DNA of 64,000 nucleotides, taken from positions 1,867,501 to 1,931,500 of the forward strand of contig JABAKD010000028.1 in assembly GCA_012845835.1 (NCBI GenBank). Reading direction: 5' to 3'. Under the pieces are notes generated by a model. The model ran no database searches. It saw only the letters and a program-made list of their open reading frames with translations, and was not told the origin of the DNA. This document shows positions 26,446-37,880 of the stretch, piece after piece. This DNA is from Undaria pinnatifida (lineage: Eukaryota; Sar; Phaeophyceae; Laminariales; Alariaceae). Within the stretch, counting starts at the first letter, position 1; every line of letters begins with the position of its first letter. A program made the translations under genes and the position numbers.

Positions 26446-26601
26446 TGTTATAAGGCTTAGTTTGGGTAAGCTATTCGTTAATCTTTTGCAAGTGGTCAAA
26501 CGGACTAATACCCCACTAATACCTTAACAAATGGCGTCGTCGACGGACCATGTTTTCGTTGGGCCGTGGGTTCAAATCCCACCATCCACAATACTGAACT
26601 T

Positions 26602-26791
26602 TTTAAAAATACATACTATAGTTTTTCCATGTACTTTTTCGAACGCACACTGGTGAGGGTCCTTCCAACGCACACTGTGTCGGCTAGTAGTAGCTCTTTA
26701 AAAATACATACTATAGTTTTTCCATGTACTTTTTCGAACGCACACTGGTGAGGGTCCTTCCAACGCACACTGTGTCGGCTAGTAGTAGCTT
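26602..26791 (+). repeat. 95-bp tandem duplication at the left end of the cargo
   Basis: Two nearly identical units (26602-26696, 26697-26791), each beginning 'tttaaaaatacatac'. The unit starts right at the junction with the TRIM interior. Confidence 0.95.
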
Positions 26792-27170
26792 CGGCTGGCC
26801 TGCCAACCCAGCGCTGGTGGTGCATGCGCTTGAACGTTTGCGCCTCTGCTGTTCGATCCTGCTACATCACGATGCGGGACAACAAAAAAAAAAAACACAA
26901 CACACAAACATTTCACTTCGTTGTGCCCTGGGCTGCGGACAAAAAAATCCCTTCCCAAAAAACCCTCCTCGTCCTTACAAAACCATAAAATTCAAACGGC
27001 TGCGATTCAAATCAAACGGCGTGACGAACTACAACCTCGCACGCAAACAACCACTTCGTGGGTGCATTTTGGGACACACACACGAACACCAACACACTCT
27101 ACACTGCTAGTAGTAGCATACAAGCACCCTTCGGCTGGCCTGCCAACCCAGCGCTGGTGGTCTCCGGAGC

Positions 27171-27575
27171 GTGCTGTGGGTGTCTGCTATGAGCCCCTTC
27201 GCTCGTTCTACGCTCCTCCTCCTCTGCGGCTGCGTGTTCTTCGCCCTCTTCAAACGTCACGGCGTACCACCACCTGGTGCTGCGTTTGAATCTCTGCACA
27301 ACATGCAGCGGAACGTCCTTGCAGCAGAGCGGTATCTTGACGACTGGGGAGACCAACTGTTCCAATACAAATTTGCAGGGCTCTCTCTGCCTCATCGCTT
27401 GGAGTTCGTCCTACATCCTTCCGCCTTGCGAGGGCAACAACAATCCATTCAGCAATTGCACTGCCCGAATGGCCTCGTTCTACAGCGCCGGAACACTCGT
27501 ACTGTTCCGTGCAGGGGGGATGGCAACTGCGGCTGGCACTCTCTGCTCAACGGGAACTGCACCTTCTTGGGACAG
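27171..27575 (+). CDS. OTU-like protease fragment in TRIM cargo
   Basis: The frame ends in 'VPCRGDGNCGWHSLLNG'. The G-D-G-N-C-G core is the nucleophile motif of OTU cysteine proteases (Asp...Cys), which in transposons often reads GDGHCGFRA. The N-terminal part is not recognisable. A GT donor follows (gacag/gtatgt at 27576) with a plausible acceptor at 27894 (gtctttcag), giving an intron of about 320 bp on the element's own sense strand. The catalytic His region is not seen, so it is probably a fragment. OTU domains accompany the helicase in Helentron-type transposons and in some other elements. A competing frame overlaps it, and the domain call rests on one motif. Confidence 0.5.
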
Positions 27576-27929
27576 GTATGTACACGGCATTGCTTATACG
27601 CTACGCACTCAGCATGGTCACAGCTGTGTTTGTATGTACAGCGGCGTGCACACCGCTCTCGCCGCGTGTGTAGAGTACGTACATGTATGTGTAGCGCAGC
27701 AGTACTCCCGTGTGTTTGCGTTTGTAGCATACCCGTACGTCTTCGAACCTGCTATTATAGTCTACTACCTCACCTTCCACCAGCGTTCCTGCGGTGCAAA
27801 TGCGTTCCGTCACCTGTGTATCCATCATCTCCTATGTATGTAGGCGTCTCCAGCTACGTGTGTGCGTCCTGTAACAATGGTTCTTGTCTTTCAGCACGTT
27901 ACATCCTACACCTGCGTACAACGTAACCC

Positions 27930-28520
27930 ATGCGCACATTGTCCTCACACCATGCGGCCTTGCCCGCCGAATTCTGCTGTTACCTTTACAGGGGACTAAA
28001 TACGAGCATCCTCTCGGCGACATTCTCCGCCTCAAAAATGAAATCGCCAACTTCATCGTGCTTCACGTCACCGCCGTTCTGCAGGGGAGTTGCCGTCAGC
28101 GGAGCGTACATAGTGAAACAGTGGCCGCTCATGGTCGCCGCTTGTATGACCATACATAGGGTACAGGGTGTTGGGTTCGAGCGGGTTGCCGTGTGGATTC
28201 CGAGTAGAGGATTCTTCGCCCAGGGCCAGGGGTACACCGCTGTATCTAGGGGTAAAACTCTTGGGGGCCTATTCATAGTCTTGCCGAGTGCTGTATTGCG
28301 CGACAGAGGCGCCGCCCGCGATTTCATGAAGGACGCCTTCCACCCCCCAATGGACGCCATCAACGCGCTCGCGGAACTGCGCCGAAAAGCGCCAGCGACA
28401 GTAACCATCGACACGCGGGGGAGAAGAGTGGCGTACGCCACCCTATGGGACGCACGGGAAGCGTATGACGCCCCCGACGGTTGGTTGGAGAGGGCTTCGG
28501 CCTCGGGACGTTCACAGTAG
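27930..28520 (+). pseudogene. Pif1/Helitron-type helicase C-terminal fragment in TRIM cargo
   Basis: Contains two consecutive conserved segments of PIF1-like and Helitron helicases: CMTIHRVQGVGFERVAVWI (motif V, usual form TIHKxQG) and GQGYTAVSRGKTLGGLFI (motif VI, usual form QLYVALSR). The upstream helicase motifs, including the Walker A box, are absent. The first 30 or so residues look out of frame relative to the conserved part, so a frameshift near 28080 is likely. It is the 3'-terminal part of a once larger Rep/helicase-type ORF, downstream of the OTU-like piece on the same strand. The fit is to the superfamily; assignment to Helitrons is inference. Confidence 0.65.
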
Positions 28521-28584
28521 TGGCCATGGATTGCAGGGGGTCTACAACGTAAACTAAGTTTGGTCAAGCGAACCACGTCTGTAG

Positions 28585-28745
28585 CGATGAACATTCCACC
28601 AGTCAAGTGTGACAAAACATTCCGCCACTCCCGACCATCGTCAAGTGACTTCTCGCGCGGCCAAATGTGATAAAACATTCCGCCACTGCCGACGATCGCC
28701 ATGTGCCTTCTCGCGCAGCGAGTCACCAGTCATGTGTGACAAAAA
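28585..28745 (+). repeat. Tandem repeat near the right end of the cargo
   Basis: Two to three units of about 65 bp with 'acattccgccact', 'cttctcgcgc' and 'gtgtgacaaaa'. Together with the 95-bp duplication at the left end, both cargo ends have subterminal tandem repeats. Confidence 0.75.
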
Positions 28746-29298
28746 ACTTCTCCTCTTTACACCAAAAAGCACTTGACGAAACATGTATTTTTTCAGACTT
28801 TCCCCTCGTCGAACTTGAAAAATTCTCTCTATGGTATCCCCAGGAAATGAAACCGCCTGGATATTGACAGGTCCGCCCGTATTTCCGGCCGACCTGGTGT
28901 CCCGCCGTTTCAAGGGGGAAGAGTGTCATAAGGCTTAGTTTGGGTAAGCTATTCGTTAATCTTTTGCAAGTGGTCAAACGGACCAATACCCCACTAATAC
29001 CTTATCAGTAGTGCGAGGATAACAAATGGGAAGAAAAAAAAAAAGTAACACACACGTTCCACTTTTTAGTCGAACCAGTACCTGCTACCTTGCCACACGA
29101 TCTTCTACCATCATTTCGTTTCTGCATTCGTCGACAGCAGCAGCTGCTGCTGCTGTATAGACTAGTTTTAGTATACGGCTGCCCCCCCCCTCACGGTTTC
29201 CCCTCTAACTGTTTGTTGTTGTAATAATTAAATAACAGCACAACAATAATATAAAACGGCGCCAGAGGTTTGCGTCTGCCGAACGTGATGTCACTCTA

Positions 29299-32112
29299 AT
29301 GCTCCCGTGGTTAATGGAGTATACCCGTCGAACATCGACGAGGCAAAGCGGCCAAGCCCACGAAGAGACGGACGCTGATATGTTTAAGAGGGCATCATCA
29401 GCATACCGCCATCAAGGGGGGTGTGACTACGGCAGCACGCAGCCTCCTCGCGGAACCGCGCGCGCCGGGGAACGAGGAAATGTGGGAGCGCGTGAAAGCA
29501 AAGTTTCCGGAGGAGGACCAGACCTGCGTCTCCGAAGGTGCAGCGGCAGCGGTGGCAGCAAGTTTCTCCGACCCGCAGGAAGGGAGTGGTCCCAACTGGC
29601 GCCCGGAGGAAGAATTCGACCCACACAGGTGGCCCTCCAGGCGATCAATTCTCGCAACGCGTTATCAACAGCGGGAAGCGACGGCCTGAGCTTTTCGCAC
29701 TTGCAGTCAATAATCAGGACTGGTTTCGGGCGCAAAACATTCGGAGCTGGCATTGAAGCCTTCTGGAGAAGAATTATCTACCAGGTATGATCCAAAAGCC
29801 TTCCCGCCTGAATTCTGGCAGTTCTTGCAACCCAATGTCACTGCTTCGGGTGAAAAATGCCGCCCCGTGTGCGTGGGGATGACGTGGAGGCGCCTTATTG
29901 CGGCCGGGACAATGCGGCAGTGGCGTCCACGGCTGGACGAGGCCAACCGTGAAGCGAGACAGTTTGGAGTCGGAGTACGAGGGGGGGTAGAACAGGTAGC
30001 GCTACGCGCAAGGGTACATCACAAGGCCAAAAACTGGCTGATCCTCACCGATTGCTCCAACGCATGCAACACAGTGAAGCGGACTGCTATGCTTGCGGAG
30101 GCAGCCACTTGCGTGCCGGCGCTTACACCGTTCGTGGCAAAATGATTCGGCGAGATGTCTGCGCCCATGTTCTTTTAGATGGAATCGGGAGAAAGGCGGA
30201 AGATCGACTGCTTCAGTGGGGTACAACAAGGGGATGCCATGGGGCCGGCGTTGTTCTGCATGCCGCTACTGCCGGTGCTGAAGCGGACACGGGCGGAATT
30301 CGAGCCAAGAGGGGCAGAGGCATCCGCTTACCTAGATTATATCAGCATCGGAATGATGGAAATCACACCCGATAGTGTGGAAGTTGCACCCTTTCTCCAG
30401 CGCGTTCAACATCGGCTTCGCGATCAACCCGAGCAAAACGATTGTCCTGCCCCCGAAGGGGCACGTACCTACGCCTGAACAAATCGCCCTTCTTGAAGGT
30501 ATTGGCGTCAGCATCGCCGAACGTGGAGGAGTTAAGGTGGTTGGGGTGCCCGTCGGCACAGATGAATACGCGAGGGAGAGCGCAATGGAGATAGTCCGAA
30601 ACGGGGGATCGGATCAACTCGCGCGGATGTTGTCGGCACGCCAGACAAGCAATCAGCCAACCTGATGGCCACCGGCTCTATGGTGCAGCGGACCTCCTAC
30701 TTTGAACGCGTGATGGACCCAGAGCTATCGCTGGCTGCATGCCAAAGGCAGATGGCAACGCCTTGTGGATGCTGGAGAAACTGCTTGATCTCCCGGGTGC
30801 AGCAGAAGAATCGTCGGTTTTCGCGGACGGGTGCCCGACAAACATGCTGACCCTGCAACCCTATCAACAGCCGCAGGCGAGTCTGTCCACGGGAGCCGGA
30901 GGGTTTGGGCTATTGTCGGCTGAAGCCCGGAGGATGTCAGCATTCGTTGGGAGCTTGGTGGCGACGGTACCAGAGGTGCTTGCTGATCTGTTCGGCGCTA
31001 TAGGGAACAAAGTCCGGAGGTAGCTGCCCGATTCTGACCTCGTGCAGCGCATCTGGAACAGCGTCAGGGACCTCCGCGATGTGCATGGGGTTTCAGAGGA
31101 GGCCATGACGAACGTCGTGCCGGAAAGCCGGCGGGACAGAGCCTTCAGAGCAGGGGAGCAAGGTGCCTCAGGGCAATCAGTTGCACACGTGTTGCGTGCA
31201 CACGACGCCGAAACTGTCAGCTCCAGCAAAGCGCAGCATAGGCAGGGTAAACTGGTAAACGGAGTTCGTTATGAGAGGTACGTCGCTTCGCTGGGCCAGA
31301 TCCCCGAGACGAGGCCCCAGCGAGACACTGGCGACTCTCAAGGCGAGAAGGAGACGCGAGGCTTGGCCAAGGCCCGGCAACGAAGTCAATCGGGATCAAG
31401 GGCTACCGCCTTCCTAAGGGCGAGGCCTGTAGACTCAGCTAGAACCATTCCTGCATCAGAGTTCATGACGGCGGGGAATAGGTTTCTGGAGATAGAGGAA
31501 TTCCTGGCGGCGAGGTGCCCATGCTGCGGTGAAGCGGAGGTTAGTACGCGGCATGCACGACTGTGTCACCGATCGGGCGCGCAGGTGAGCCAGCACCAAC
31601 CCCTTGTGCACGCGCTCTCCCGCACCCTCAAGAGCATGTCAATCCGTCACCAAGTGGAAAGCGGAGCCCCGTTCCACGCAGACAGGGATTTGCGAATGGA
31701 CATCGTTATCGAGGCGGGTGGCCTCCGAGATGCTACGGCATCAAAGTATCGCGACAAATAGATACTCCTCGACGTCACGTATGCGGACCCACAAGCGGGG
31801 TTCCACATGCGGGAAGCCAGCGCGGATCGAAACGGATCAGCTGCTTCCACTTCCGAGGCGCGCAAGCGCAAGCACTACGCTCGTCGGGGACAGGTGTCCT
31901 TCGACGAGCGCAGCTACAAACTCGCCATCCTCACGGTGGAAAGCTTTGGGCGCCTCGGTAAAGAAGGCAGCGACCTGATCGATCGGGTAGCGGCGAGCAT
32001 CGTTGGAGGGACGGACGCACCGTCCCGAGCGCGGAAAGGCGTGTGCAAGGAGCGCCTATTCCAAATCATCTCTATCACCGCTCAGGTCGCGATTTCGCGC
32101 AGAGTTCATTGA
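29299..32112 (+). pseudogene. Non-LTR retrotransposon with RLE-type C-terminus, decayed
   Basis: A single ORF broken across frames. In order: N-terminal segment (29423-29689), region before RT (29640-29790), RT fingers/palm (29753-30145, with ILTDCSNACNTVKR = motif A), 30179-30375 (GVQQGDAMGPALF = motif B, then AYLDYISIGM where YxDD is expected), 30375-30665 (INPSKTIVLPPKG), thumb region (30739-31023), and 31042-31761 ending in a C-C-H-C zinc-finger-like motif (CPCCGEAEVSTRHARLCH). After an in-frame TAG at 31759 comes ILLDVTYADP and FDERSYKLAIL (31762-32112). The pair MDIVIE...LLDVTYAD fits a PD-(D/E)xK endonuclease as in R2-like elements. Several frameshifts, the stop and the YLDY change make it inactive. 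Confidence 0.85.
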
Positions 32113-32119
32113 CATATAC

Positions 32120-33540
32120 TAGCTCTGAGGGACCGCCAGGCCGCGAGGGGGCGGAAGGAAGAAGCGGGAGGACTACGGCCACTGGCGTGGGGTGGTAATG
32201 TTGATGAGGATTAAGGTGGACTAATAGCTACAACATATATAGGGAAAGGAAATAGTAGATAAAAGGAGAAGATGTGGGGAAAGGAGATGGGGAAATGGTT
32301 GGCAGAAGATACCATTGCTTTATGGAGGGATTATTCGACTTCGTAGATACTACTGCTTTATGGAAGGATTTTCGATTTACATCCGTACGGCATCTACGCT
32401 ATATTGTCGGAGAGCAATAATATGTTTAAACAGCGATAATGTCGTATCAATAGCAAGAGCGACAATGCGCACTTACTTTGCCAAGGGTGTAGGGCCGAGT
32501 GTTCCCCATTAAAAACAAGTAGTTTACAAGCGTCAACCACCACACACCAAAAAGTAGAGGAGTAAATGGTAAGAACAACAAAAATCTAAAAATAGTGGGG
32601 GGGGGGGCAGTAGTAGTATACGAGGCTGTCATCTTTGGGTCTGCATCCTTCGATACCAGAAAAAAAATAACTTGTTGGTTACCTGCCTTGTTGTTCTACG
32701 CAAACTCATTACCAGATATTTTAGTTACTTACACAAGCATATTATAGCAGTTTTAGTTGTTGAAACAGCATCACAGTGCCATTATTATTAGCCGCTGTAT
32801 ACCCCGTGTATTGGACGCGTTTTATCCTTCAAACCTGTCGGATACAATTATTTTACTTTTCCCATCCCATCTATGTTGTTTGTCTTCGCATTACGCTCCA
32901 GCTCCCGCCGTTTCGTAATCCAGATACGGAGTAACACATACCACGGCCTCCCCCCTCCCTCCCTAATACGATGCTTGTCTCGATTTTTATTGCGAGAAGG
33001 GTTCAGCATGTTCTCCCCTCGTCGTCACGTAATGCGTGAATGTTACGGCAAGCCAACGTGGGAACATGAAAAATACGGTGGGCCGTAGTCTGATGATTAC
33101 GACTCACCGGGCGCAGACGCAGTGATGGGTAGCTCTGTGGGTGTGGGAAGGACGTTTCATCTAAAAAGCGGTTTCATCCGCCGGATCGTAACGCCGGACC
33201 CAGGTGGTAGCGCATGTTGCGTCCACCTGACATCACCTGGTGTTTAGTCAACACCACCCCCTTGAAAAAGAAAAAGTGCGATCAAAAGTTAAAAGCTAAA
33301 AAGGCATATCAACAGTTCACCCGTGCATAAACGACTGCTCGCTTGTGCATCCACATCATCCATCAACTGTCATCTCACGTGCTTGCGAGACTCAACGGTT
33401 TAACTTCGCTCAAAGTCTGGAGTTTCGGATCAATCAGAGGAATCGAAGGTACTGCTGGATACCGAATACGAACTCTCAAGGCAGCAGGTGAGTCATAACT
33501 AGTCCCGTGGAAATATAGTTGCGCAGGTCCGACTCGCTGC
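32120..33540. other. No gene seen; one dispersed repeat copy inside
   Basis: The 180-bp dispersed repeat lies at 32862-33035 on the - strand. 'tactgctttatgg' occurs twice (about 32314 and 32348). The rest is unremarkable AT-rich sequence. Confidence 0.6.
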
Positions 33541-33548
33541 CGTATCAT

Positions 33549-34020
33549 GACACGGTCAAACAAATATGTCTTAGCATGATTAGAAAAGCATATCCTGCAG
33601 CCAGAAGGTGTTGAATGGAAAACAAAGTATGTGATTATGAGTTGGGCTATATCATATATTGTGTGACCTGGAAGACGCGGTTAAAAAATTCGTCTTAGCA
33701 TGATTAGGAACGCATATCATGCAGCAAGAAGGCGTGGATTGGAAAACATAAGTATGTGATTATGATTGGGTTTAAGTTGGGGGTATATCATATGTATGTG
33801 ACCGGGAAGACACGGTTAAACAAATTTGTTTTAGCATGATGAACGCAGATCATGCAGCCAGAAGGCGTGGAATGGAACACATAAGGATATGATTATATGT
33901 GTGTATTTCATGTTATGTGACCTGAAAGACACGGTTAACAAATTTGTCTTAGCATGATTAGGAACGCATAACATGCAGCCAGAAGACGCGGAATGGAAAA
34001 CATATCTACACATATAATGA
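33549..34020 (+). repeat. Satellite array, left part, about 125-bp units
   Basis: Four units beginning near 33549, 33672, 33809 and 33928 with 'gacacggttaaacaaattt'-like sequence, followed by 'tagcatgattaggaacgca' and 'tgcagccagaaggcg'. The same unit type resumes at 37.5 kb in the same orientation. Confidence 0.9.
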
Positions 34021-35072
34021 TTGTTTTGTTTAGAAGACAGGGATTTGGTCAGGAGTTTTTTCGTCTCGGCCTCAATATGGGATTCTCGAAACTAGAATTT
34101 CTCGGTCAAATCGCTTCGTTCGAGCGCCGTCTTCGGGGGGCGGCTCCAACACCCCTCGCCCTGCCTTATCCGTTCCGCACCTCGACCTGAACGCGGATGG
34201 GGGCTGAGCGAGACCAGCAAGAAGTGCGCAAAATTTTGCATTTTGAACGGTACTCTCCAGTTATTCTTCGCATCTTGATGTATGGAGAGGTTGATAAAAT
34301 AAAACTTGGCAAGTCATTATTTCCAAATTGGCGTCGTATTTTGTCCCCAAAAAAGGTTATTTACTGTAAAAAATATCTCCATGGTACCGCGGTAGGTATC
34401 ATAGTAGTGCATTTATTTATTGAATTTCGGTAGGTGCGTACGTGCATGGATAGACGTGGCAAGCGCACGCACAACCAAAACGAGGAGGTAGCGATTACGA
34501 TTACTGCACCAGAAAAAGCCACACAGCAGTATTGCGAGTGGCTGCGTCCCCGGCTTCGAGGGTGGTGTTATACGAGTTCGGGCACATCGACATAGTTTGC
34601 ATCCGTGCAAGGAATATAGGTAGGAGGAGTAAGAGCACACACACTGATGCTCTATTACACACTCGCTTTTTGTCTGGCTTATGGCATGTGGAGGGTGTAC
34701 CAAAAAACAAAAGGGAATAACTTTTCTACACAAGGGGAAAAATCGTTTCTGTTGTTAAGCTGCGCCACGCGAAGGTCGTAGTAGTAGACGGTGTCCACGG
34801 AAGAAACCAGTGGCATGCATTCATCCCGGTATCGCATCGTTTGGTTGTTCTTTTCCCCAAGAAAAGACTCTTTGAGAAATATAGGCGGTGTGGGAGGCGT
34901 GCTTTGTTGTTGCTGTGGTGCCTGGCTTCGTTGCTGTAGTCGTTTGCCGGTCAACTGCAAGCGGTCGTGTTGGTACGTAACTGGCGAATAATCTTGTGTT
35001 GCTTCCTACTTGACATGCTCCTTGCCGCTGATTGCTGATTGATCATCTCTAGTGAGTTATATAGATCCGGTC

Positions 35073-35140
35073 GCCCCGGTGGTCTAGTGGGTACCCTCGA
35101 ATACTACTAGCGTTGGTCCTTGAATTCGAGCCCCACCGTT
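35073..35140 (+). repeat. tRNA-like SINE head in copy R
   Basis: 'tggtctagtgggta' fits an A-box and 'gaattcgagcccc' a degenerate B-box about 45 nt later. Related on the opposite strand to 11520-11550. Confidence 0.5.
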
Positions 35141-35210
35141 GTGAGATTTGACGTTATTTGCAGAAACCCATAAAAAGGATAAACTAACTGATGAGAGCGC
35201 CAAGCAGCGT

Positions 35211-35394
35211 GGGTACAACCCGACGCGAATCGACGAGGGAAGTAAATGCTGAATTCTTCTCGCAACAAGACTTAAGGCATGTACCGCAATGGGGAGGGAG
35301 GAGGAGGGCCCGCTATGTGATCCCGGATCTGAGTTATACTACTACTGGGAGGGAGGCCGAGAGTAGTGCGAGGATCATAAATGGGATGGAAAAT
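35211..35394 (+). repeat. Dispersed repeat of about 180 bp, copy 5
   Basis: Uninterrupted copy; serves as the empty-site reference for TRIM copy C. Confidence 0.8.
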
Positions 35395-35599
35395 AAAATA
35401 AAATAGGTGAAGTGGCTTTATTACTGCTGCCATGTAATACGATACCCAAGCAAGTTGCGCCGATCTCGGACTCGCTCTCGACTGAATTATGCAATTGGTC
35501 CATGTATAACTTCTCTAATCATAGGCTAGTATGAGATGATAGTCATTGAACATGCTGGACTTCTTGGTGAGTGGTGGTTTCCTCTATCCACGAACCCCA

Positions 35600-36780
35600 G
35601 CCGAACCGATCGATCGAATACCTGGAGGTTGGGTTTCACTGTGCGGAGCGGTATCGAGGCAGGGAGTCAAACGAAATGTTCGCGTACCGGGGTTGGGGTA
35701 TACGAATAAAAAATCAGCATTGCGAGTTGCTCCATTTTTTCTGGTTGTAAATACCTCGAAGGATTTCTGAACCGGGGGTTGGACCCTATTATGTTGTGCT
35801 GGCGTTGTATACGAACCTCACTCAGCTAGCCGAGGATTCCACACCGTTTGGTGTGGTGTCGACCCGGGAGAAGTCGGTTTTCGTCCCCGGTTTGTTGGAG
35901 TTGATGGGGTATGGAAGGATTTCTGGAACGGAGACGGAGCCCGATCCCCATTGGGCACGTCGGAACCCCCCCCCCCCCCCCCCATTGGCTAGCGTATACC
36001 CTCCCCGGGTGTCTCTGGCTCTACGAGCTGCACAGTCAATCAACGATAAGCCAATGTGAATAGACGATTGTCACACCATCACGCGGGGCTTTGTCGACCC
36101 GCGGGAGAAATCGGTTATCGTCCCTGGTTTGTCAGTATTTCTGAAACGGGCATGGGACTCTATCCTCCCGTGGTGGCGTTGCCCTTATGTCCGAGCCCCA
36201 GCCAATCAGCGGTAAGCCAATATGGTTAAGGCTCCACGCCGTGCTGGGCGGTGTCGACACGGGAGGTATTCGTTATTGTTCCCGCGTTTTTGGAGCTGTA
36301 AAGATTCGGGGGATTTATGAATAGGGGATGGGACCCTATTCTCCCCGTGTGTGGCGGAAATGCCCGCCATTCATTGACGGTGGGCCTCTATCCGCCTAGG
36401 ACAGGGCTGTGGAGCTCGAACCAATCAGCGACTAGCCAACGGGATTGGGGTTTCCTCACCGTGCGGGGCGGTGTCGACCCGATAAAGCTTGGTTTTCTTT
36501 CCCGGTTGGTCGAAGTTTTTGGATATATGGAGCGACCTCTGGACCGGGGATTGGACCAGATCCTCCCGAGGTGGAGCTGGCTCAATATACGAACCCCAGC
36601 CAATCAGAGATCGGCCGATGGGGTTGACTGTGCGGGGAGGCATCAACCCGGATGAAATCCGTGTTCGTCCCCGGGCTGTCGGAGTTGTAGATGTGTGGAT
36701 GAATTCCGATCCCGGGATGTGACCCTATCGTGCCCGGGTGACGTTTACTTTGTGTATGAATCCCGGCCAATATAAAAAAT
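35600..36780 (+). repeat. Tandem array of about 150-220-bp units
   Basis: Six degenerate units containing forms of 'gtgtcgacccggga', 'cgttcgtccccgg' and 'gaaccccagccaatcag'. A C-run near 35968 interrupts one unit. Overlapping frames are artefacts. Confidence 0.8.
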
Positions 36781-37499
36781 GAAATGTTCATTTTCAACTA
36801 AACAAAAATTTGAGCCTGAAACTATTAACTGTCAAAATCGTAAGCGCTGTAGTCGCGTACTGCATGTACAAGAAGTGAGCGATCTACAGCTAGCAACAAG
36901 CAGCAGCATTGCAATAGCGTTCGAGGAGTTGAAGACGAAAGCAGCGATACCACCGTGTTTCGCGCCTGGAACATCGTCAGCACGTCTCTCCACGATCAGA
37001 CAACACACCGACAGTCGATCTGAGAGGCTCGGATCTAGATAATACTATTATATCATGCATGGTATATTTCAGAAGCTGGCTCATAGCGCCTCTCAGTGGC
37101 TACAAAGATTAGACGCAGCAGACATTGTCAGTCACCGTGCTGGCCTCCGATGCTTGATTGAGTAAAACAACATATGAAACGCACTCGACACGTTTCGTCG
37201 CCAGACTAAAGGGTCAGTCGGCGTGTGTTCGGATTTATCCGATCGAAATCTGATGAAGCTCGAAATTGGATTCACTTAAAAAACGGTAGCAAGTAGTCCA
37301 TTGTTAGTCTATATCGAACTCTTGGCAGTACCTTACAAACACTGTACGCGTAGGCTATGTGTGTGTGGTAACATTTTTTCCTATCAAATACTGAATCGAA
37401 CAATTCGAAGTGCTGCCCTGCCCTACCCCAAGCATGGGTGCCGGCATTTCACCGGCAACCATGCGGAGCCCTTGTGAGTGTATATGATTATAATTTGGG

Positions 37500-37880
37500 G
37501 TTGTTTCATATACTATGATACCGGGCGACACGGTTAACCAAATTTGTTTTCGCATTATGAGGAACGCAGATCATGCAGACAGAAAGGTTTGGAACGGAAA
37601 ACACGAATATATTATAACAATTTTGGGAGATAATATATCGGTAGCCGGGATGACACGGTTACATTTTTTTTCATAGCATACTTACGCAGCCATGAAGACG
37701 CGGAACGGCAACATGATTATGTTATCATAAACATTGGGTTGTGTCAGATATTGGGTTACCGGGAGAACACGGTGAAACAAAAATGGTCTTGGTATGACGA
37801 GAAACGCATGACATGCATTAGAAAAAGCAATGATTGCAAATATAAAATAAATATGTATGATGATACATTGATGATATCGC
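37500..37880 (+). repeat. Satellite array, right part
   Basis: About three diverged units of the 33.5-34.0 kb satellite, near 37526, 37652 and 37765, in the same orientation. Confidence 0.8.

Larger units (their letters stand above)
26446..29007 (+). mobile_element. Cargo-carrying miniature LTR element (TRIM-like), copy C
   Basis: 5' LTR 26446-26529 and 3' LTR 28924-29007, each 84 bp. They share private variants ('attcgttaatctttt' instead of 'attggttaacctttt'), which shows they belong to one element. Perfect 4-bp target duplication gtag (26442-26445 and 29008-29011). The 5' interior (26530-26601) and 3' interior with polypurine tract 'agggggaagag' (28785-28923) match copies A and B. Between them, inside the 'actttt/ttcagac' site, sits about 2.18 kb of unrelated sequence with OTU-like and helicase-like coding parts. 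Either cargo capture or a nested second element. Confidence 0.85.
34085..37478 (-). repeat. Transposon-like repeat, copy R, inserted in a satellite array
   Basis: Reverse-orientation relative of 10690-12595, longer because it contains its own tandem array (35600-36780). The hairpin terminus lies at about 37432-37466 and the other terminus near 34085-34110. It sits between two parts of one satellite, so it was probably inserted there. Confidence 0.8.

Noticed and set aside
21861-29007. Multiple independent single LTRs (solo LTRs)
   Set aside because: All LTRs in this region pair by orientation, shared variants, polypurine tract and target duplication into three complete elements; no solo LTR remains.
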